Positions 61,231 through 64,000 of a stretch of 64,000 nucleotides of DNA are shown here, in pieces (within the stretch, counting starts at the first letter, position 1; every line of letters starts with the position of its first letter). The stretch is from Sphingomonas bisphenolicum (GTDB lineage Bacteria > Pseudomonadota > Alphaproteobacteria > Sphingomonadales > Sphingomonadaceae). Position numbers and translations under genes: made by a program. The notes beneath the pieces are model-generated. The model searched no databases, was not told the origin of the DNA, and saw only the letters and a list, made by a program, of their open reading frames with translations. The stretch covers positions 62,001 through 126,000 of the forward strand of contig NZ_AP018821.1 of assembly GCF_024349785.1 (NCBI RefSeq), in the 5' to 3' direction.

Positions 61231-62769
61231 ATGCCGACAGGACGTTTGACCATGCGCCGTATTCGCGACGTTTTGCGATTGAAGTTTGCCCAAGGGCTGA
61301 GTGAGCGGGCGATTGCGTCCTCGCTTGGGCTTGGGAAAGGGAGTGTGGGCACGTACCTGCGGCGCGCCCGGGATGCTGGACTGGGCTGGCCCCTGCCGGA
61401 GGGGCTGGATGATGACAGCCTTGAGCTGCTGCTATTCCCGAACGCTTCAGACGTGGCCGATCCAGACCGGCCAGTTCCGGATTGGGCCGTAATTGATCAG
61501 GAACTGCGCAAGCGCGGGGTCACGCGCATGTTGCTGTGGCAGGAATACCGGGCACAGCACCCCCACGGATTTGGCTACACATGGTTTTGCACCCACTTTG
61601 ACGCGTGGAAAGGCCGTGTACGGCCGAGCATGCGGCAAACGCATGTGGGCGGCGAAAAGGTGTTTGTCGACTTCTCCGGCGACACGATCGAGATCGTTGA
61701 CCCGGCAACCGGTGAGGTGAAAGCGGCCAAGCTGTTCGTCGCAGCGATGGGGGCCTCAAGCTATACCTACGCCTTGGCTGTTGCCAGCGAAGGGCTGGAG
61801 GATTGGATTGCGGCCCATGTGGGGATGTTTGCCTATCTGGGCGGTGTGCCGAAGGTGGTCGTACCCGACAACCTGAAATCGGCTGTGATTAAGCCGGACC
61901 GCTATGATCCCGGCTTGAACCGGACCTATGCTGAAATGGCCGGGTACTACGGCACAGCAATCCTGCCGGCGCGCGTGCGAAAGCCAAAAGACAAGGCCAA
62001 AGTCGAGGTAGCCGTGCAAGTCGCCCAGCGCTGGATCCTGGCAAGGTTGCGCAATCGCAGGTTCTTCTCACTAGCCGAGCTGAACACTGCCATCCGGCCA
62101 TTGCTCGACGAATTGAACATGCGCGTCATGCGTGACTATGGCGCCAGTCGCGCTGATTTGTTCGCCACATTGGATCGTCCGAACTTGCAGCCGCTGCCCG
62201 CCGATCCCTATGTCTTTGCGCGCTGGAAACGGGCCCGTGTCGCCCCCGATTATCACATCGAGGTAGATCGCTGCTGGTATTCTGTGCCGTTCAACTTGAT
62301 CCGGCAGGACGTGGACGCGCGGGTTACTCATGCCACGGTAGAAATCTTCCATCGTGGCAAACGCGTCGCTAGCCATCTGCGCGATCCCGGACGGCGTAGT
62401 CATGTCACGGCGGCCGAGCATATGCCGTCGGCGCACCGCCGCTATGCCGAATGGTCCGCGACGCGCATTCTGAACAGCGCCGCAAAGCTGGGGCCCTCCG
62501 TGGCTGCGTTTTGCGATATCGTAATGCAGGACAGGCCGCACCCCGAACAAGGCTTCCGAACCTGCCTGGGCGTGCTGTCGTTGGCCAAAAGCTTCGAGCC
62601 CCGGCGGATCGATGCCGCATGCCGCCGGGCCGTCGCCATCAAGGCCCGATCGGTCGCATCCATCCGCTCGATCCTGAAGACCGGTCTTGATCAGGCTTTC
62701 CTGGAACCAGACCCCGAAGAGCTGCCGCTGCAACACCGCAACATCCGCGGCCAGAACTATTACCACTGA
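61231..62769 (+). CDS. istA: IS21 family transposase IstA
   Basis: The 512-residue protein has an N-terminal helix-turn-helix (MRRIRDVLRLKFAQGLSERA), an RNase H-type catalytic core with Asp in VFVDFSGDT, Asp in VVPDNLKSAV and Glu in KDKAKVEVA, and a C-terminal region binding the ends. ATG 61231 has AGGAGG upstream; the frame is open 51 bases further up but without a better start. It works with IstB, encoded 15 bases downstream. The reading frame is intact, so the element may be active. Confidence 0.93.
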   Translation: MPTGRLTMRRIRDVLRLKFAQGLSERAIASSLGLGKGSVGTYLRRARDAGLGWPLPEGLDDDSLELLLFPNASDVADPDRPVPDWAVIDQELRKRGVTRMLLWQEYRAQHPHGFGYTWFCTHFDAWKGRVRPSMRQTHVGGEKVFVDFSGDTIEIVDPATGEVKAAKLFVAAMGASSYTYALAVASEGLEDWIAAHVGMFAYLGGVPKVVVPDNLKSAVIKPDRYDPGLNRTYAEMAGYYGTAILPARVRKPKDKAKVEVAVQVAQRWILARLRNRRFFSLAELNTAIRPLLDELNMRVMRDYGASRADLFATLDRPNLQPLPADPYVFARWKRARVAPDYHIEVDRCWYSVPFNLIRQDVDARVTHATVEIFHRGKRVASHLRDPGRRSHVTAAEHMPSAHRRYAEWSATRILNSAAKLGPSVAAFCDIVMQDRPHPEQGFRTCLGVLSLAKSFEPRRIDAACRRAVAIKARSVASIRSILKTGLDQAFLEPDPEELPLQHRNIRGQNYYH

Positions 62770-62784
62770 CAGAGGAGATTACTG

Positions 62785-63549
62785 TTGCTGTCCCATCCCA
62801 CTTGCGACCGTCTGGAGGCTATCGGGCTTTCCGGTATGGCAAAGGCACTTCATGAACAGCGGCGCGTTGGCGCGACGTTTGAAAGCCTCAGCTTTGAAGA
62901 AAGGCTGGGATTGCTCGTCGATCGCGAAGCTGCAGAGCGTGACGCCAAGAAGCTGGCTACGCGGTTACGTTTTGCCGCCCTGCGCCACGCGGCCTGTGTT
63001 GAAGATATCGACATGCGCAGCCCTCGCGGCATTGATGTCGCGGTGATGGCGCATCTGATCGATGGCAGCTGGATCAACCGGCACGAAAATTTGCTGATCA
63101 CAGGGCCAACAGGGTTGGGCAAAAGCTGGATCGCCTGCGCACTGGGCAACAAAGCTTGCCGTGATGGTCGCCGGGTTGTCTATCATCGCGTGCCCCGCCT
63201 GTTCCAGATGTTGGCCATAGCCAAAGGCGACGGACGACATGCCCGCGTTCTCAAAGCCATCGAACGTACGGAACTGCTCATCCTTGATGATTGGGGGCTC
63301 TCAGTCCTGACGGCAACAGAGCGACGCGATCTGCTGGAAATCCTCGACGATCGACAAGGTCGGGGCTCCACCATCGTCACCAGTCAGCTTCCGGTGGATC
63401 AATGGTTCGAGGTTATCGGCGATCCCACCCTGGCAGATGCGATCCTCGACCGCCTGGTCCACAACGCTCACCGCCTAACCCTGAGCGGCGACAGCATGCG
63501 AAAAAAGATGAGCACCATGAAATTGCTTGACCAAAGCCTTCAGCCCTGA
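62785..63549 (+). CDS. istB: IS21 family helper ATPase IstB
   Basis: The 254-residue AAA+ protein has Walker A TGPTGLGKSW, Walker B LLILDDWGLS and sensor TIVTSQLPVDQWFE. IstB selects target DNA and activates IstA. The start is a TTG at 62785 with GAGGAG upstream. Intact. Confidence 0.93.
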   Translation: MLSHPTCDRLEAIGLSGMAKALHEQRRVGATFESLSFEERLGLLVDREAAERDAKKLATRLRFAALRHAACVEDIDMRSPRGIDVAVMAHLIDGSWINRHENLLITGPTGLGKSWIACALGNKACRDGRRVVYHRVPRLFQMLAIAKGDGRHARVLKAIERTELLILDDWGLSVLTATERRDLLEILDDRQGRGSTIVTSQLPVDQWFEVIGDPTLADAILDRLVHNAHRLTLSGDSMRKKMSTMKLLDQSLQP

Positions 63550-63884
63550 CTCAATAACACCCGTTGGCCAGCCTGCCCGAGGGCGCGAAATGGCTGCCCG
63601 CGATGCCGTGAAACGCGTGCCCGAGATCGCGCGAAATCACTGCCCAACTTCCGCGAAATGCGCATGGGAAATGATGTTATATATAGGCAAAAGGATGCAA
63701 ATTCGGAGTAGCATCGGGTCGCGCTGAGGGACGGCAGCTTCGCAAAAGGGGCTGCCGTTTCGGCTCGCGGTCCTTTCTCGACCGATAGCTTGGGAGCTAA
63801 GGGGACGGTTCGCCCTCGCTTCCGACATCGCCCTCCCATGACGCCTCGCGACGCTCCCGCGTCGTTGCGCGACGGACCTGCGGA

Positions 63885-64000
63885 TCAACCGGCGGCCAGT
63901 TGAGCTTGTTCCCCCGCAAGAAGGCTTGGTGCATGGGCGGGGCGCCCGAAGAGGTAGCCCTGGACCTGGTCGCACCCCTCAGCCACCAGCAGGTCGACGT
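63885..64000 (-). CDS. EAL-domain protein, C-terminal end (continues beyond the window)
   Basis: The last 38 codons read VDLLVAEGCDQVQGYLFGRP and end LAAG before TGA (63885-63887). The string GCDQVQGYLFGRP is the typical final motif of EAL domains, which hydrolyse cyclic di-GMP. Only this end is in the window, so other domains and activity cannot be judged. The ~214 bases between it and the IS21 target site hold no gene. Confidence 0.75.
   Translation of the reverse strand, partial: VDLLVAEGCDQVQGYLFGRPAHAPSLLAGEQAQLAAG

Larger units (their letters stand above)
61060..63664 (+). mobile_element. complete IS21-family insertion sequence
   Basis: The element is 2605 bp, with ends TGCGCGTTTCGCG (left, from 61060) and its imperfect reverse complement CGCGAAATGCGCA (right, to 63664). 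It is flanked by a 6-bp target duplication TGGGAA at 61054-61059 and 63665-63670. Inside each end are multiple ~20-bp repeats of the type GATCGCGGGCA-TGATTTCA (61070-61170 and, inverted, 63585-63650), as known for IS21 elements. It encodes istA and istB. Its GC content is visibly lower than that of the neighbours. It lies in a gap between the antiporter and the EAL gene and breaks no gene. Confidence 0.93.

Overview
The window is GC-rich DNA (roughly two thirds G+C by eye) that looks alphaproteobacterial and most resembles accessory or conjugative-plasmid DNA of sphingomonads (Sphingobium, Novosphingobium, Sphingopyxis). The grounds are the strongly GC-biased third codon positions and the gene set: a giant strawberry-notch helicase/methylase, a ParB-like protein, ArdC, DUF736 proteins, ArdB/KlcA, a TraD coupling protein and a MobF relaxase. 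No replication initiator and no type IV secretion channel is present, so a plasmid cannot be told from an integrative conjugative element. The genus is inference. Protein families were assigned from motifs read in the translations, without searches.

Layout. 1-3.9 kb: two IS91-like elements in converging orientation (the left one only its last codons) around an alpha/beta hydrolase gene. 4.0-7.3 kb: an mprF-acvB pair for making and hydrolysing aminoacyl-phosphatidylglycerol. 7.5-24.8 kb: plasmid-type accessory genes, namely the Sno-like helicase, a NERD/UvrD-type helicase between two paralogous small genes, a ParB-like protein, ArdC, a thermonuclease, a DpdA-like transglycosylase, a PP-loop (PAPS-reductase-like) protein and several unknowns. 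24.7-32.3 kb: a stress block with a large frameshifted hybrid histidine kinase, an ankyrin protein overlapping a large catalase, and Dps. 32.4-45.9 kb: a second accessory block with two nearly identical DUF736 genes as a ~0.5 kb direct repeat, ArdB, an SLC13 permease, SSB, an NYN-domain protein, a DUF2493/SLOG protein and many small unknowns. 45.9-52.3 kb: the transfer region, with a small TraD/TraC-like protein, a likely oriT gap, a ribbon-helix-helix protein, the TraD ATPase and the MobF relaxase-helicase. 52.4-60.9 kb: small membrane and secreted proteins, an HWE histidine kinase, a hipBA toxin-antitoxin operon with a clear palindromic operator, an IHF-beta-like protein and a Kef-type antiporter. 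61.06-63.66 kb: a complete IS21-family insertion with a 6-bp target duplication. The right edge holds the end of an EAL-domain gene.

How it fits together: the genes between ~7.5 and 46 kb resemble the leading region of a conjugative element (anti-restriction, single-strand DNA handling, possible DNA modification), and the transfer genes follow on the other side of the putative oriT. Five to six of the leading-side genes share a 5' leader made of a GC hairpin followed at once by a purine tract, and two others share a different leader. These shared leaders, together with the DpdA-like gene, are the most interesting signals. Four genes seem to carry single frameshifts, which are either real decay or residual assembly indels.
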